Source: Moraxella caviae (GTDB taxonomy: Bacteria > Pseudomonadota > Gammaproteobacteria > Pseudomonadales > Moraxellaceae). From it: 15,896 nucleotides of DNA. Below the pieces are notes generated by a model. The model saw only the letters and a program-made list of their open reading frames with translations, had not been told where the DNA came from and ran no database searches. This document shows positions 1-7,533 of the stretch, in pieces. Position 1 is the first letter of the stretch. Each line of letters starts with the position of its first letter. The position numbers were made by a program, and so were the translations under genes. The stretch is taken from NCBI RefSeq assembly GCF_002014985.1, contig NZ_MUXU01000053.1:1-15896 (forward strand), given 5' to 3'.

Positions 1-2
1 CT

Positions 3-47
3 ACGTCAGCCCCTTATTTAAAATATGCCCCTCAAGACAAATTTTGA
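3..47 (+). CDS. Possible 3' end of a convergent gene (partial, cut by window edge)
   Basis: Reading frame 3 of the plus strand is open from the left edge and ends in TGA at 45-47, giving the tail TSAPYLKYAPQDKF. The stop codon runs directly into a plus-strand terminator (46-83), as expected for the end of a real gene. The other two plus frames also stop nearby (TAA at 19-21; TGA at 61-63), so the frame choice rests only on the fit to the terminator and a protein-like composition. The tail is too short to assign a family. If real, it converges on pdxJ. Confidence 0.3.
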   Translation, partial: TSAPYLKYAPQDKF

Positions 48-87
48 AAAAGCCTACCATGTGATATAGTGGTGGGCTTTTTCTTTT
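46..87 (+). terminator. Intrinsic terminator, plus strand
   Basis: The arms AAAAAGCCTACCA (47-59) and TGGTGGGCTTTTT (70-82) form a 13-bp stem with one U-G wobble in plus-strand RNA, a 10-nt loop and a trailing T-rich tract (78-87). In minus-strand RNA the wobble becomes an A-C mismatch, so the element favours plus-strand transcription, although the A/T-rich flanks could let it work both ways. It probably ends a gene to the left and may also stop read-through from pdxJ. Confidence 0.7.
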
Positions 88-134
88 GGGATTTGAATGA
101 CGCCAAATCAAAAACCATTCATAGCAAGCGTATC

Positions 135-151
135 AAGCCAAGCGGCTTTTT
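135..151 (+). terminator. Small hairpin with T-run, plus strand
   Basis: AAGCC (135-139) and GGCTT (144-148) pair around a 4-nt loop, and the 3' arm runs into TTTTT (147-151). The stem is only 5 bp, so it would be a weak back-up terminator to the one at 46-83. The minus-strand version lacks a U-tract, so it does not look like the pdxJ terminator. The rest of the 48-188 spacer shows no gene. Confidence 0.3.
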
Positions 152-188
152 CACCCTTTGGTAAGTTTCAAGCGAACAAAAAGGCAAA

Positions 189-920
189 TCAGCCAGCGAA
201 CGCCGCACGCATTGCCTTGACTGCGCCATCTAGCCCCATAAATACCGCATCGGCAATCAGTGCATGACCGATGTTCAGCTCGTGAATGCCATCAATTTGG
301 GCGATGGCGGCGACATTTTGGCGTGTCAAACCATGCCCTGCATTGATGAGCAAAGACGAGTTGGCGCGCGCATGAGCGACCGCTTGACGAATACGCGCAA
401 GCTCAGCTTTTTCTGCCGCTGCATCATTTGCCAAGCCTGCGTGCGCATACGCCCCTGTGTGCAGCTCGATGGCATCAGCACCGATGGCGATTGCCTTGTC
501 AATCTGCGCCAAATCAGGGTCAATAAACAGCGACACCAAAATGCCAGCGTCTTGCAGCGCACCGACAAACTGCGCCAAATTTGGCACATTTAGCACGTCC
601 AAGCCGCCTTCAGTGGTTACTTCTTCACGCTTTTCTGGCACAAGGCACACCCACTCAGGGCGCACGTCCAAAGCGATGGCAAGCATTTCGTCCGTTACCG
701 CCATTTCTAGGTTCATGCGTGTGGTGAGCGCCTTTTTCATGGCGTATACGTCTGCGTCTTTGATGTGGCGGCGGTCTTCACGCAAATGCAAAGTAATGCC
801 GTCTGCGCCCGCCTGCTCACACACCAAAGCCCCAGCCACAGGACACGGATAGCCCACGCCACGAGCGTTACGCAAGGTGGCGATGTGGTCAATATTGACA
901 CCAAGTAAAGGAGAGTTCAT
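189..920 (-). CDS. pdxJ: Pyridoxine 5'-phosphate synthase PdxJ
   Basis: A cytosolic (beta/alpha)8-barrel enzyme that condenses 3-amino-2-oxopropyl phosphate with 1-deoxy-D-xylulose 5-phosphate to give pyridoxine 5'-phosphate, the last step of the DXP-dependent vitamin B6 route. The 243-aa product has the usual family length. Visible family motifs are NIDHIATLR (residues 9-17), [16 protein letters not shown] (38-53, with His45), NLEMA (70-74, with Glu72), [16 protein letters not shown] (91-106), IELHTGAYA (151-159, with Glu152), NAGHGL (193-198, with His196) and ELNIGH near the C-terminus. These His and Glu residues match the known active site. The ATG is preceded by a clear AGGTG Shine-Dalgarno. 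It is the last gene of the lepA-to-pdxJ run, 164 bp downstream of recO, the same neighbour as in E. coli. It appears intact. Confidence 0.97.
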   Translation of the reverse strand: MNSPLLGVNIDHIATLRNARGVGYPCPVAGALVCEQAGADGITLHLREDRRHIKDADVYAMKKALTTRMNLEMAVTDEMLAIALDVRPEWVCLVPEKREEVTTEGGLDVLNVPNLAQFVGALQDAGILVSLFIDPDLAQIDKAIAIGADAIELHTGAYAHAGLANDAAAEKAELARIRQAVAHARANSSLLINAGHGLTRQNVAAIAQIDGIHELNIGHALIADAVFMGLDGAVKAMRAAFAG

Positions 921-1084
921 CTTACACCTGTTTGAATGGATTGCCGTTTGGTTTTAATGGTTTTAATCACGTTATTTTGACTATTTAAAGTCATTGTTAT
1001 TAAAAGTTATTAAAATCATTTTTTGGCAATGCGTGGATTTGGCGGCGGTCAAAAACCACCTAAAAACTGTTTAAAAACTGCAAT

Positions 1085-1876
1085 TTAATGGTAGCGTTTT
1101 TGTTCTAGCCACAATTTTCGGCTATTTAAGGGTTTGTAGTCAAGCAAAAAATCGATCATTTGCTTATGCAGCTGGCTGATGGGCGTTAAATGCTGGGCAA
1201 AATTTGCTTCGTCTGCAAGCAGCGGCAACACCGACCCATCAAAGCGGACGCCGTCTTGATAAGTGCGTGATTTGTGAAAATTTGGCGCAGCACGTTCATC
1301 TTCGCCATCATCATGCTCATCACGCTCACTGTGCAAAGCCACAAACCCTGTGTCTGGTACAAAGCGGTACAAACCTGCCGCCAGTGGCTGCCCTGCATAA
1401 TCACAAAAAAAATCAAACGACACGCCCAGCTCATCAAAAAGCGCACGCTCAAATTTGCGCAAGCACAGCTTCATTTGCCTAAGTTTATCACGGTAAACTT
1501 GCTCGCCTGCCTGTTCATCAATCACGCCAAGCTCATCAAGCTCGCCCATCGCTTCACGGTATTTTTGCCACAAGTCAGGACAAGGATTTTCAGGCGCAAG
1601 CAAACGGCAAAGCAGCTCATTGATGTACAGCCGAGCATACTGCGACTGCCCACGCAGCGCACAGATGGCACTGTGATTGGCGATGGTGATTTGGCTAAAA
1701 CTTTTGAGTGTGTTTTTACCTGTGGCGAATAAATCCACCTGCGCAAAAGACGGCACACCACGCACACCCACGCCATGCACCACACCCAACTCACTGCTAA
1801 ACAACTGATAAATCGCCCTTTTTTCTTGATAAGGACGTGCGTGCAAGATATAGCCTGTTAGGGGGTGGTTTTTCAT
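1085..1876 (-). CDS. recO: DNA repair protein RecO
   Basis: Recombination mediator of the RecFOR pathway; it binds SSB-coated single-stranded DNA, anneals strands and helps load RecA at gaps. The 263-aa product starts with the RecO OB-fold: GYILHARPYQEKRAIYQLFSSELGVVHGVGVRG aligns with the conserved N-terminus, so the ATG is credible even though no good Shine-Dalgarno precedes it. A helical C-terminal part follows, containing ELLCRLLAPENPCPDLW and an FDFFCDYAG segment. I see no CxxC pairs of the zinc finger found in some bacterial RecO proteins. RecO is poorly conserved, so the call relies on the N-terminal pattern plus synteny between era and pdxJ. The gap to era is 126 bp and contains a hairpin. 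Confidence 0.9.
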   Translation of the reverse strand: MKNHPLTGYILHARPYQEKRAIYQLFSSELGVVHGVGVRGVPSFAQVDLFATGKNTLKSFSQITIANHSAICALRGQSQYARLYINELLCRLLAPENPCPDLWQKYREAMGELDELGVIDEQAGEQVYRDKLRQMKLCLRKFERALFDELGVSFDFFCDYAGQPLAAGLYRFVPDTGFVALHSERDEHDDGEDERAAPNFHKSRTYQDGVRFDGSVLPLLADEANFAQHLTPISQLHKQMIDFLLDYKPLNSRKLWLEQKRYH

Positions 1877-1948
1877 TTAAAGCGCAGGGGTTTCTTGGAT
1901 AAAAAATTGGCTACAATAGATGACTTTATCGTCTTGCAAAAATCGCAG

Positions 1949-1973
1949 TCCGCCATTTGATGGGCGGATTTTT
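1949..1973 (+). terminator. Terminator-shaped hairpin in the era-recO spacer, oriented plus
   Basis: TCCGCC (1949-1954) and GGCGGA (1963-1968) form a perfect 6-bp GC-rich stem with an 8-nt loop, followed immediately by TTTTT (1969-1973) on the plus strand. On the minus strand, the coding direction, the same stem is followed by six other bases before a T-run, with an alternative outer pairing of CAAAAATC with GATTTTTG. The cleaner terminator geometry therefore points against the genes. It could block antisense transcription, act in both directions, or simply fold in the era-recO mRNA. Confidence 0.5.
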
Positions 1974-2002
1974 GGGCGATAAATTGCTTGATTTTATTGC
2001 CA

Positions 2003-3016
2003 TCAATACCCCAAACTGCTCAGCGCACGCTCATCATCACTCCAGCCCTTTTTCACTTTCACCCACAGCGTGAGCATGATTTTACGCCCAAACAGCTTTT
2101 CCATGTCAAGCCGTGCGTCAATGCCAACTTGCTTGATACGGCTGCCTTTATCGCCAATGACGATGGTTTTTTGCCCTGCACGCTCCACAAAAATGGTTGC
2201 GTCAATAAACGTTACTGCCTTGCGCCATTTGCCCGTCTCAGGGTCTTGGTGCGCAGGCTCGTCTTTAAAATTATCAATCTGCACGGTCAAATCGTACGGC
2301 ACTTCATCGCCAGACGCACGCATGATTTTCTCACGGATAATTTCGCTCGCCAAAAAACGCTCAGAGCGGTCGGTGATTTGTTCTGGGTCAAAAATCGGCG
2401 GACGCAGCGGCAGATAGCTGGCAATCAGACGCTCCAAGCCGTCCAAATTATGCCCACGCAAGGCAGACACAGGAATAATGTCCGCAAAATCAAAACTTTG
2501 TGAAAACTCTTCCATCAAAGGCAAGAGCTTGCTTTTATCCTTGACGGTGTCGCTTTTGTTAATCACCAGCACGATGGGCAGATTAGTCTGCGCCAACTTT
2601 TCAAGCGTCAGCAAGTCATCTTCTCGCCACTGCAAGCTATCCACCACAAACAGCACCAAATCCACGTCCGCCAATGCCAAAATCGCCGCCTTATTCATGC
2701 GCTCATTGATGGCTTTGACTTCTTTTTTATGAATGCCGGGCGTATCCACAAAGACGATTTGCTTGTCATCGTCAGTCAAAATGCCGTGAATGCGGTGGCG
2801 TGTGGTCTGCGGCTTACGAGAAGTGATGGAGAGCTTTTGCCCCAAAAGATGGTTCATCAGCGTGGATTTACCGACATTCGGTCGCCCCACAATCGCCACA
2901 AAACCTGCACGAAAATTTTCGCCAATTTTTGGGGTGCTGCCGTCATTAAAAAAGGCGGCGATGGCGTTTTCGTTGGCAGCGTCATGGTCGTGCGTGGTTT
3001 TGTCGGTGTCGGTCAT
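2003..3016 (-). CDS. era: GTPase Era
   Basis: Essential GTPase that binds the 3' end of 16S rRNA and assists 30S subunit maturation. The 337-aa product has the two-domain layout. The G domain carries G1 GRPNVGKST (44-52), G3 DTPG (91-94), G4 NKSD (153-156) and the SALRG G5 motif. The C-terminal KH domain contains EIIREKIMRASGDEVPYDL and the VIGDKGSRIKQVG loop. E. coli Era is 301 aa; the extra length is an acidic, Asp/Asn-rich N-terminal extension of about 36 residues, with no internal Met before the G1 motif. The start has a modest AAGAGA-type ribosome-binding site. It follows rnc by 175 bp, the order seen in E. coli, and appears intact. Confidence 0.97.
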   Translation of the reverse strand: MTDTDKTTHDHDAANENAIAAFFNDGSTPKIGENFRAGFVAIVGRPNVGKSTLMNHLLGQKLSITSRKPQTTRHRIHGILTDDDKQIVFVDTPGIHKKEVKAINERMNKAAILALADVDLVLFVVDSLQWREDDLLTLEKLAQTNLPIVLVINKSDTVKDKSKLLPLMEEFSQSFDFADIIPVSALRGHNLDGLERLIASYLPLRPPIFDPEQITDRSERFLASEIIREKIMRASGDEVPYDLTVQIDNFKDEPAHQDPETGKWRKAVTFIDATIFVERAGQKTIVIGDKGSRIKQVGIDARLDMEKLFGRKIMLTLWVKVKKGWSDDERALSSLGY

Positions 3017-3191
3017 AAAGTTCTCTTAAAATTGGTTTTGGCGTTAAAGTTGTTTGCCGTGTTTGGGTTTGATAAATTTAAAAACGGTTCGGCTGGCAAA
3101 TCATTTGGCGAGCCATCGTTTGGCGAATGGGCAACGCACAAGCATAGTGATAAAGCAAATCAGCGGTATCAATGGCGCAGGTTTCGTAAAA

Positions 3192-3974
3192 TTACCCCCC
3201 CCTATTGCAATCGCTCTTTAATTTATTCAGCTGGTTAATCATCAGTTCGGCGCATTTTTGCTCAGCAATGCGGCGGCTTTCGCCCGTCTCGGTGATGGGC
3301 GACACACGCTCCACTGGTACATGGCACGTTACCACGAAGGTTTGGTTGGGTGCATTGCCGATGATTTCTTTGAGTTCATAAGTCGGCAAAGCCAAGCGAT
3401 TGCCCTGTAGCCATTCTTGTAGGCGCGATTTTGCGTCTTTAAGCACTTTTTCTTCGCCCACTTCAGCAATCAGCTGCTCATACCAGCCTTGCACCAGCTT
3501 GGCAATCAAACTCACGTCTTCGCTGTCTAGGTACACCGCCGCAATGATGGCTTCCACCGCATCCGCCAAAATGGACGCACGATGACGTCCGCCGCCCTTG
3601 CGCTCGCCCACGCCCAAAATCAGATGGCGAGACAGCTCAAGTTTTTCGGCAATCTGTACCAGCGTTTCTTGGCGCACAAGCGTGGCACGCATACGGGTGA
3701 GCTTGCCTTCGTCATGCTGCGGAAAATGCTCAAACAAGGCTTCGGCGATAATCACGCCAAGCAGCGCATCGCCTAGAAATTCAAGGCGTTCGTAGCTTGC
3801 CTTTGGGTCATAAGAGCGGTGCGTGAGCGCACGTCTGGGCAGCTCGATATTCTTAAAAGTGTAGCCCAGTTTTTCGCACAAAACAGGCAAACCTTGCTCA
3901 AAGCTGGCAAAGTGCGTCTGCGCAGTCAGCGAGTTTTGCGCCTTTGGCTTGGTGTTTTTGGTTGAATTGTCCAT
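3192..3974 (-). CDS. rnc: Ribonuclease III
   Basis: Double-strand-specific endoribonuclease that processes the rRNA precursor and some mRNAs. The 260-aa product has the RNase III domain with the signature ERLEFLGDALL (62-72, with metal-binding Glu65 and Asp69) and ILADAVEAI (135-143, with Asp138 and Glu141), then a C-terminal dsRNA-binding domain (LQEWLQGNRLALPTYEL through AEQKCAELMINQL). An N-terminal extension of about 25 residues (NSTKNTKPKAQNSLTAQ...) precedes the enzyme core; E. coli RNase III is 226 aa. The Shine-Dalgarno is weak. The gene ends in an unusual Arg-Gly-Gly tail encoded by a run of eight G (plus-strand C8 at 3195-3202) directly before TAA. It lies between lepB and era, as in E. 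coli. Confidence 0.97.
   Translation of the reverse strand: MDNSTKNTKPKAQNSLTAQTHFASFEQGLPVLCEKLGYTFKNIELPRRALTHRSYDPKASYERLEFLGDALLGVIIAEALFEHFPQHDEGKLTRMRATLVRQETLVQIAEKLELSRHLILGVGERKGGGRHRASILADAVEAIIAAVYLDSEDVSLIAKLVQGWYEQLIAEVGEEKVLKDAKSRLQEWLQGNRLALPTYELKEIIGNAPNQTFVVTCHVPVERVSPITETGESRRIAEQKCAELMINQLNKLKSDCNRGG
3195..3202 (-). repeat. Homopolymeric G8 tract at the 3' end of rnc
   Basis: Eight consecutive C on the plus strand, read as G8 in the coding strand, form the last codons (A+GG GGG GGG) before TAA. Losing one G would extend the protein by 30 residues to a later TGA; gaining one would add 8 residues (VILRNLRH). The enzyme core would be unchanged in either case. Confidence 0.9.
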
Positions 3975-4261
3975 TTCTGTAATCGTTATGTCTTATGGGT
4001 TTTGGTTGTGTTTATTTTTTAAATTTTACGCGCGCCATTCAATGCTTGCGACTTGGTTGAGTTTACTGATAACTTTACTGGCAAAATTGGCGGATTTGGT
4101 CAATCGGCTTGTTTTGGCAAATCAATTTGTTTTAATAAATCGATTGTTGGCAAACTGACGAAACGCTTTTTGACAAGATGGCAAAATCACAAAACCTAGC
4201 CAAATTCAGCGCAAATTTACCCATTTGCCAAGCGTTTTCCAAATTTAGCCAGTCTGGCAAA
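3975..4261. repeat. Gene-free spacer with clustered TGGCAAA motifs
   Basis: The 287-bp spacer between lepB and rnc has no convincing gene. It carries five plus-orientation TGGCAAA copies (4079, 4115, 4148, 4179, 4255) and one inverted TTTGCCA (4224-4230), mostly in AT-rich context. I could not find a good sigma-70 promoter in the minus direction. The short palindrome GCCAGACTGGC (near 4247-4257) just downstream of lepB has too small a loop and no T-run to be a convincing terminator. Confidence 0.4.
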
Positions 4262-5359
4262 TCAGTCAATCCCCCCATTACGCGAAAAGCTCGGCATGGC
4301 AAAGCCAGCAGGTTTGTGCATCCAGATGTAAGTTGCTTTGCCTGCTAGATGGCTTTCTGGTACAAAGCCCCAGAAACGTGCGTCTTCGCTGCGGTCGCGA
4401 TTATCACCCATCACAAAGTATTGCCCTTCTGGTACGGTGATTTGCCATTTGGTGCCGTCTTGTGCCACTTGTGGGGATTGCTCTAGTAAGAAAGGTGCGT
4501 CTTTGGCAACGTTTAGATCGCCCACATAGCGTACTCGGTATTCATGCTCGCCCAGTGTTTCGGTGTAGTAGCGTGCATGGCTTTCTTCGGCACGTCCAAA
4601 GTCGGCACGTTCGGCATCGCTTAGTGCTTGACCGCCAATGACTTGCGGCATGAGAGTGTCTAGCAATGGCTGTGGCATTTGATAAGTGGTGGCGGTGGTT
4701 GGTACAGCTTGTCCATTTACTGACAATACGCCATCATCATAGCTGATGGCATCACCCGGCAAGCCAATCATGCGTTTGATGTAGTATTGATTTGGCTGTA
4801 AAGGATAACGAAATACCACCACATCGCCATGCTCAGGCTCGCCTGTGTTTAAAATCTTGGTGTGCGTGATTGGTAAGCGCAGACCATAAGCTGACTTATT
4901 CACCACGATGAAATCGCCTGTGTATAGAGTTGGTGCCATGGAGCTGGAGGGGATATTAAATGGCTCAATCACCCACGCACGCACCACCACAATCACCAAT
5001 AAAATCGGCAAATATTCATACGCCCAGCGCACCACACGGCTTTGCTTAGTGCTGTGCAGCTGGCTTTGGGCTTGGGCGGCGGCTTGCTTGGCAATGCCAT
5101 AATCACGCGCAGCAGCCACCACTTCTGGCGGTGTGCTTGGCTCAATCGCAAGCGCATCTACATCACTTGGCAGCTGGTGTCGCTCAAGCGTCAGGCGCAG
5201 CGTGTCTTGGCTGCGTGCCAAATTTTCGCTGGCAATCTTATGCTCGCGCGCCGCTGCTTTCACCGCACGGTGCTGGCGCAGGGCGAATTTATCCAAAAGC
5301 CACACCACCAAAAACAGCAGCGTCAGTGGAACTAGGATTAAATTGATGTCAAATTGCAT
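4262..5359 (-). CDS. lepB: Signal peptidase I
   Basis: Inner-membrane serine protease that removes signal peptides from Sec- and Tat-exported proteins, probably including KpsD encoded in this window. The 365-aa product has two N-terminal membrane segments (about 5-22 and 117-131), then the family box NIPSSSMAPTLYTGDF (135-150) with nucleophile Ser140, the general base Lys195 in YYIKRMIGLPGD (192-203), and the C-terminal box GDNRDRSEDARFWGFVPE (318-335). It is longer than E. coli LepB (324 aa) through a cytoplasmic loop rich in Ala, Gln and Glu between the two membrane segments. The ATG has only a weak ribosome-binding site. It is 86 bp downstream of lepA, the conserved lepA-lepB pair, and appears intact. 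Confidence 0.97.
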   Translation of the reverse strand: MQFDINLILVPLTLLFLVVWLLDKFALRQHRAVKAAAREHKIASENLARSQDTLRLTLERHQLPSDVDALAIEPSTPPEVVAAARDYGIAKQAAAQAQSQLHSTKQSRVVRWAYEYLPILLVIVVVRAWVIEPFNIPSSSMAPTLYTGDFIVVNKSAYGLRLPITHTKILNTGEPEHGDVVVFRYPLQPNQYYIKRMIGLPGDAISYDDGVLSVNGQAVPTTATTYQMPQPLLDTLMPQVIGGQALSDAERADFGRAEESHARYYTETLGEHEYRVRYVGDLNVAKDAPFLLEQSPQVAQDGTKWQITVPEGQYFVMGDNRDRSEDARFWGFVPESHLAGKATYIWMHKPAGFAMPSFSRNGGID

Positions 5360-5445
5360 AGGCTTGCTAATCGCTTCTTGATTGAGTTTGTAAATTTAAA
5401 TTGGTTTAAAAAACCTTAAAAATCAAAGTGTTCATTGCCGAAAAA

Positions 5446-7245
5446 TCAGCTGTCCACTTTAAGCACCGCCAAGAAGGCTTCTTGTGGAATTTCCACCGAA
5501 CCAACTTGCTTCATGCGTTTTTTACCTGCTTTTTGTTTTTCTAGCAGCTTTTTCTTACGGCTCACGTCGCCACCATAGCACTTGGCAAGTACGTCTTTGC
5601 GCATGGCTTTAACGGTGGAGCGTGCGATGATTTGGCTGCCGATGGCGGCTTGGATTGCCACATCAAACATCTGACGTGGAATCAGCTCTTTCATTTTCTC
5701 TACGAGCTGATTGCCACGGCGGCGCGCGTGTTCTTGGTGGCAAATCATCGCCAGCGCGTCCACTTTTTCGCCATTAATCAGCACGTCCACACGGCTAAGT
5801 TTATCCGCTTGATAACGCTCAAAGGCGTAATCTAAGGACGCAAAACCACGGCTTGCCGATTTCAATTTATCAAAGAAATCCATCACCACTTCGCCCATCG
5901 GAATGTCAAACACCACCTGCACTTGGCGTGCCATGAATTTCATGTCCGCCTGCACGCCGCGGCGCTCGATGGCAAGGGTAATGACGTTGCCCAGATATTC
6001 TTGGGGAACAAGGATATGACAGCGGGCAATCGGCTCACGAAATTCGGCAATTACGCCTGCGTCTGGCAGCTTTGATGGGTTGTCCACATAAACGATGTCG
6101 CCATTTTTCTTGACCACTTCATAAATCACGCTTGGCGCAGTGGTAATCAAATCAAGGTCGTATTCACGCTCCAGTCGCTCTTGGATAATCTCCATGTGCA
6201 GCATACCCAAGAAACCACAGCGAAAACCAAAGCCCAGCGCTTCTGATGTGTCAGGCTCAAAAAACAGCGCTGCGTCATTGATTTGCAGCTTTTGCAAGGC
6301 TTCACGGAATTTCTCAAAATCGCCAGAATCAATCGGAAACATACCTGCATAAACCTGCGGTGTTACCTTTTGAAAACCGGGGATATTCTCCACTTCTGGT
6401 GTCTTGGCAAGCGTGATGGTATCGCCCACAGGCGCACCTTGAATGTCCTTAATCCCTGCAATGACAAAGCCCACTTCGCCTGCTTGTAGTACGCCAGTTT
6501 CAAGGCGTTTTGGGGTAAATACACCAATGCTCGTTACCACATGGCTTTCGCCTGTGGATTTGATGAAAATCTTATCGCCTGTCTTGACCTGCCCTTCACG
6601 CACACGCACCAAAGACACCACGCCCAGATAATTATCAAACCATGAATCAATAATCAAGGCTTGCAAAGGCGCATCACGATCGCCTGTCGGTGCTGGGATT
6701 TTTTCTACCAAAGTTTGCAGCAAATCGTCCACGCCAAACCCAGATTTTGCCGACACTCTCGGCGCGTCCACCGCTTCAATGCCGATGATGTCTTCAATCT
6801 CTTCAATCACACGCTCAGGCTCAACCTGCGGCAAATCGATTTTATTTAGCACAGGCAAAACTTCCAAGCCCTGCTCAACGGCAGTGTAGCAGTTTGCCAC
6901 ACTTTGCGCTTCTACGCCTTGGGCAGCGTCCACGACCAAAAGCGCACCTTCGCACGCCGCCAAAGAACGGCTCACTTCATAGCTAAAATCCACGTGGCCG
7001 GGCGTGTCAATGAAGTTCAGCTGGTATTTTTCGCCATTTGGGTGGTTGTAATACAAAGTTACCGACTGCGCCTTGATGGTGATGCCACGCTCACGCTCAA
7101 TGTCCATGCTGTCAAGCACTTGCGCCTGCATTTCACGGTCAGACAGTCCGCCGCACACCTGAATAAAACGGTCGGCAAGCGTAGATTTGCCGTGGTCAAT
7201 ATGAGCAATGATGGAAAAATTACGAATGTGGCTTAACGCGGTCAT
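5446..7245 (-). CDS. lepA: Elongation factor 4 (LepA)
   Basis: Ribosome-associated translational GTPase that promotes back-translocation in vitro and has been linked to ribosome assembly and stress survival. The 599-aa product has the standard family length. It contains AHIDHGKST (14-22), the switch region [10 protein letters not shown] (51-60), DTPGHVDF (80-87, His84), NKID (134-137), the EF-G-like domains, and the LepA-specific C-terminal domain ending in [27 protein letters not shown] and [10 protein letters not shown]. The start is fixed by the canonical N-terminus [21 protein letters not shown]. The Shine-Dalgarno is weak. A candidate promoter lies about 150 bp upstream, giving a long leader with repeats. 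It heads the housekeeping run and follows kpsS on the same strand. Confidence 0.98.
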   Translation of the reverse strand: MTALSHIRNFSIIAHIDHGKSTLADRFIQVCGGLSDREMQAQVLDSMDIERERGITIKAQSVTLYYNHPNGEKYQLNFIDTPGHVDFSYEVSRSLAACEGALLVVDAAQGVEAQSVANCYTAVEQGLEVLPVLNKIDLPQVEPERVIEEIEDIIGIEAVDAPRVSAKSGFGVDDLLQTLVEKIPAPTGDRDAPLQALIIDSWFDNYLGVVSLVRVREGQVKTGDKIFIKSTGESHVVTSIGVFTPKRLETGVLQAGEVGFVIAGIKDIQGAPVGDTITLAKTPEVENIPGFQKVTPQVYAGMFPIDSGDFEKFREALQKLQINDAALFFEPDTSEALGFGFRCGFLGMLHMEIIQERLEREYDLDLITTAPSVIYEVVKKNGDIVYVDNPSKLPDAGVIAEFREPIARCHILVPQEYLGNVITLAIERRGVQADMKFMARQVQVVFDIPMGEVVMDFFDKLKSASRGFASLDYAFERYQADKLSRVDVLINGEKVDALAMICHQEHARRRGNQLVEKMKELIPRQMFDVAIQAAIGSQIIARSTVKAMRKDVLAKCYGGDVSRKKKLLEKQKAGKKRMKQVGSVEIPQEAFLAVLKVDS

Positions 7246-7322
7246 GTTGGCTCTAAATGAAAATCAAAATTAAAAAGACTGTAATTGGGTAAATTTTTGC
7301 GCCCTACGTTTAATGCCTTGAT

Positions 7323-7357
7323 ACCTTGCACAAGGTCAAATCATCACGGTCAAATCA
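7323..7357 (-). repeat. Inverted repeat plus two 10-bp direct repeats in the lepA leader
   Basis: ACCTTGCACAAGGT (7323-7336) has 6-bp inverted arms around a 2-bp centre. It overlaps the first of two exact plus-strand copies of GGTCAAATCA (7334-7343 and 7348-7357), which are 14 bp apart. The group lies about 80-110 bp upstream of the lepA ATG and downstream of the predicted promoter. It could be an operator or a leader-RNA structure; no known regulator site was recognised. Confidence 0.4.
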
Positions 7358-7399
7358 CTTGATAAAGACCATAAACAAGATGGTAAGACGCACCCTAAC

Positions 7400-7408
7400 A
7401 TTGTAGCA
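7400..7408 (-). promoter_or_regulatory. Extended -10 promoter candidate for lepA
   Basis: On the minus strand TGCTACAAT matches the extended -10 form TGnTAnAAT, with 5 of 6 bases of TATAAT. No good -35 lies 16-18 bp upstream (the area is a T-run), which is tolerable for extended -10 promoters. Transcription would start near 7393, giving a leader of about 150 nt before lepA. The site lies downstream of the capsule genes, so it would give the housekeeping run its own promoter. Confidence 0.45.
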
Positions 7409-7493
7409 GTTTTCTTGGAAAAAAACCGCATTTTTCGCATAAGTTTTTGAATATTGGGTGAAATTTTGGCAAATGAAAGGATTGATTGGCGTT

Positions 7494-7511
7494 TAAAAAG
7501 CCTTTAGGGCA
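7494..7511 (-). terminator. Weak terminator candidate downstream of kpsS
   Basis: About 25 bases after the kpsS stop, the minus strand reads GCCCTAAAGGCTTTTT: a very short stem (GCC with GGC) followed by TTTTT. The stem is too small for confidence, and no better minus-strand hairpin was seen between kpsS and lepA. Read-through from the capsule genes into lepA is therefore possible. Confidence 0.25.
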
Positions 7512-7533
7512 ACAAAAACACCCAAAAGACAAA

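Noticed and set aside
780..810. Neisseria-like DNA uptake word GCCGTCTG
   Set aside because: GCCGTCTG appears here and near 12230 in coding DNA, but the full GCCGTCTGAA was not seen, and there are too few copies to suggest an uptake signal.
3949..4158. Plus-strand 69-codon frame overlapping the 5' end of rnc
   Set aside because: Leu-rich low-complexity product, no recognisable family, no clear ribosome-binding site, and it partly overlaps rnc in antisense.
4265..4275. C6 run at the 3' end of lepB as a second slippage tract
   Set aside because: Six bases is short enough to be common in coding DNA; only the G8 tract in rnc stands out.
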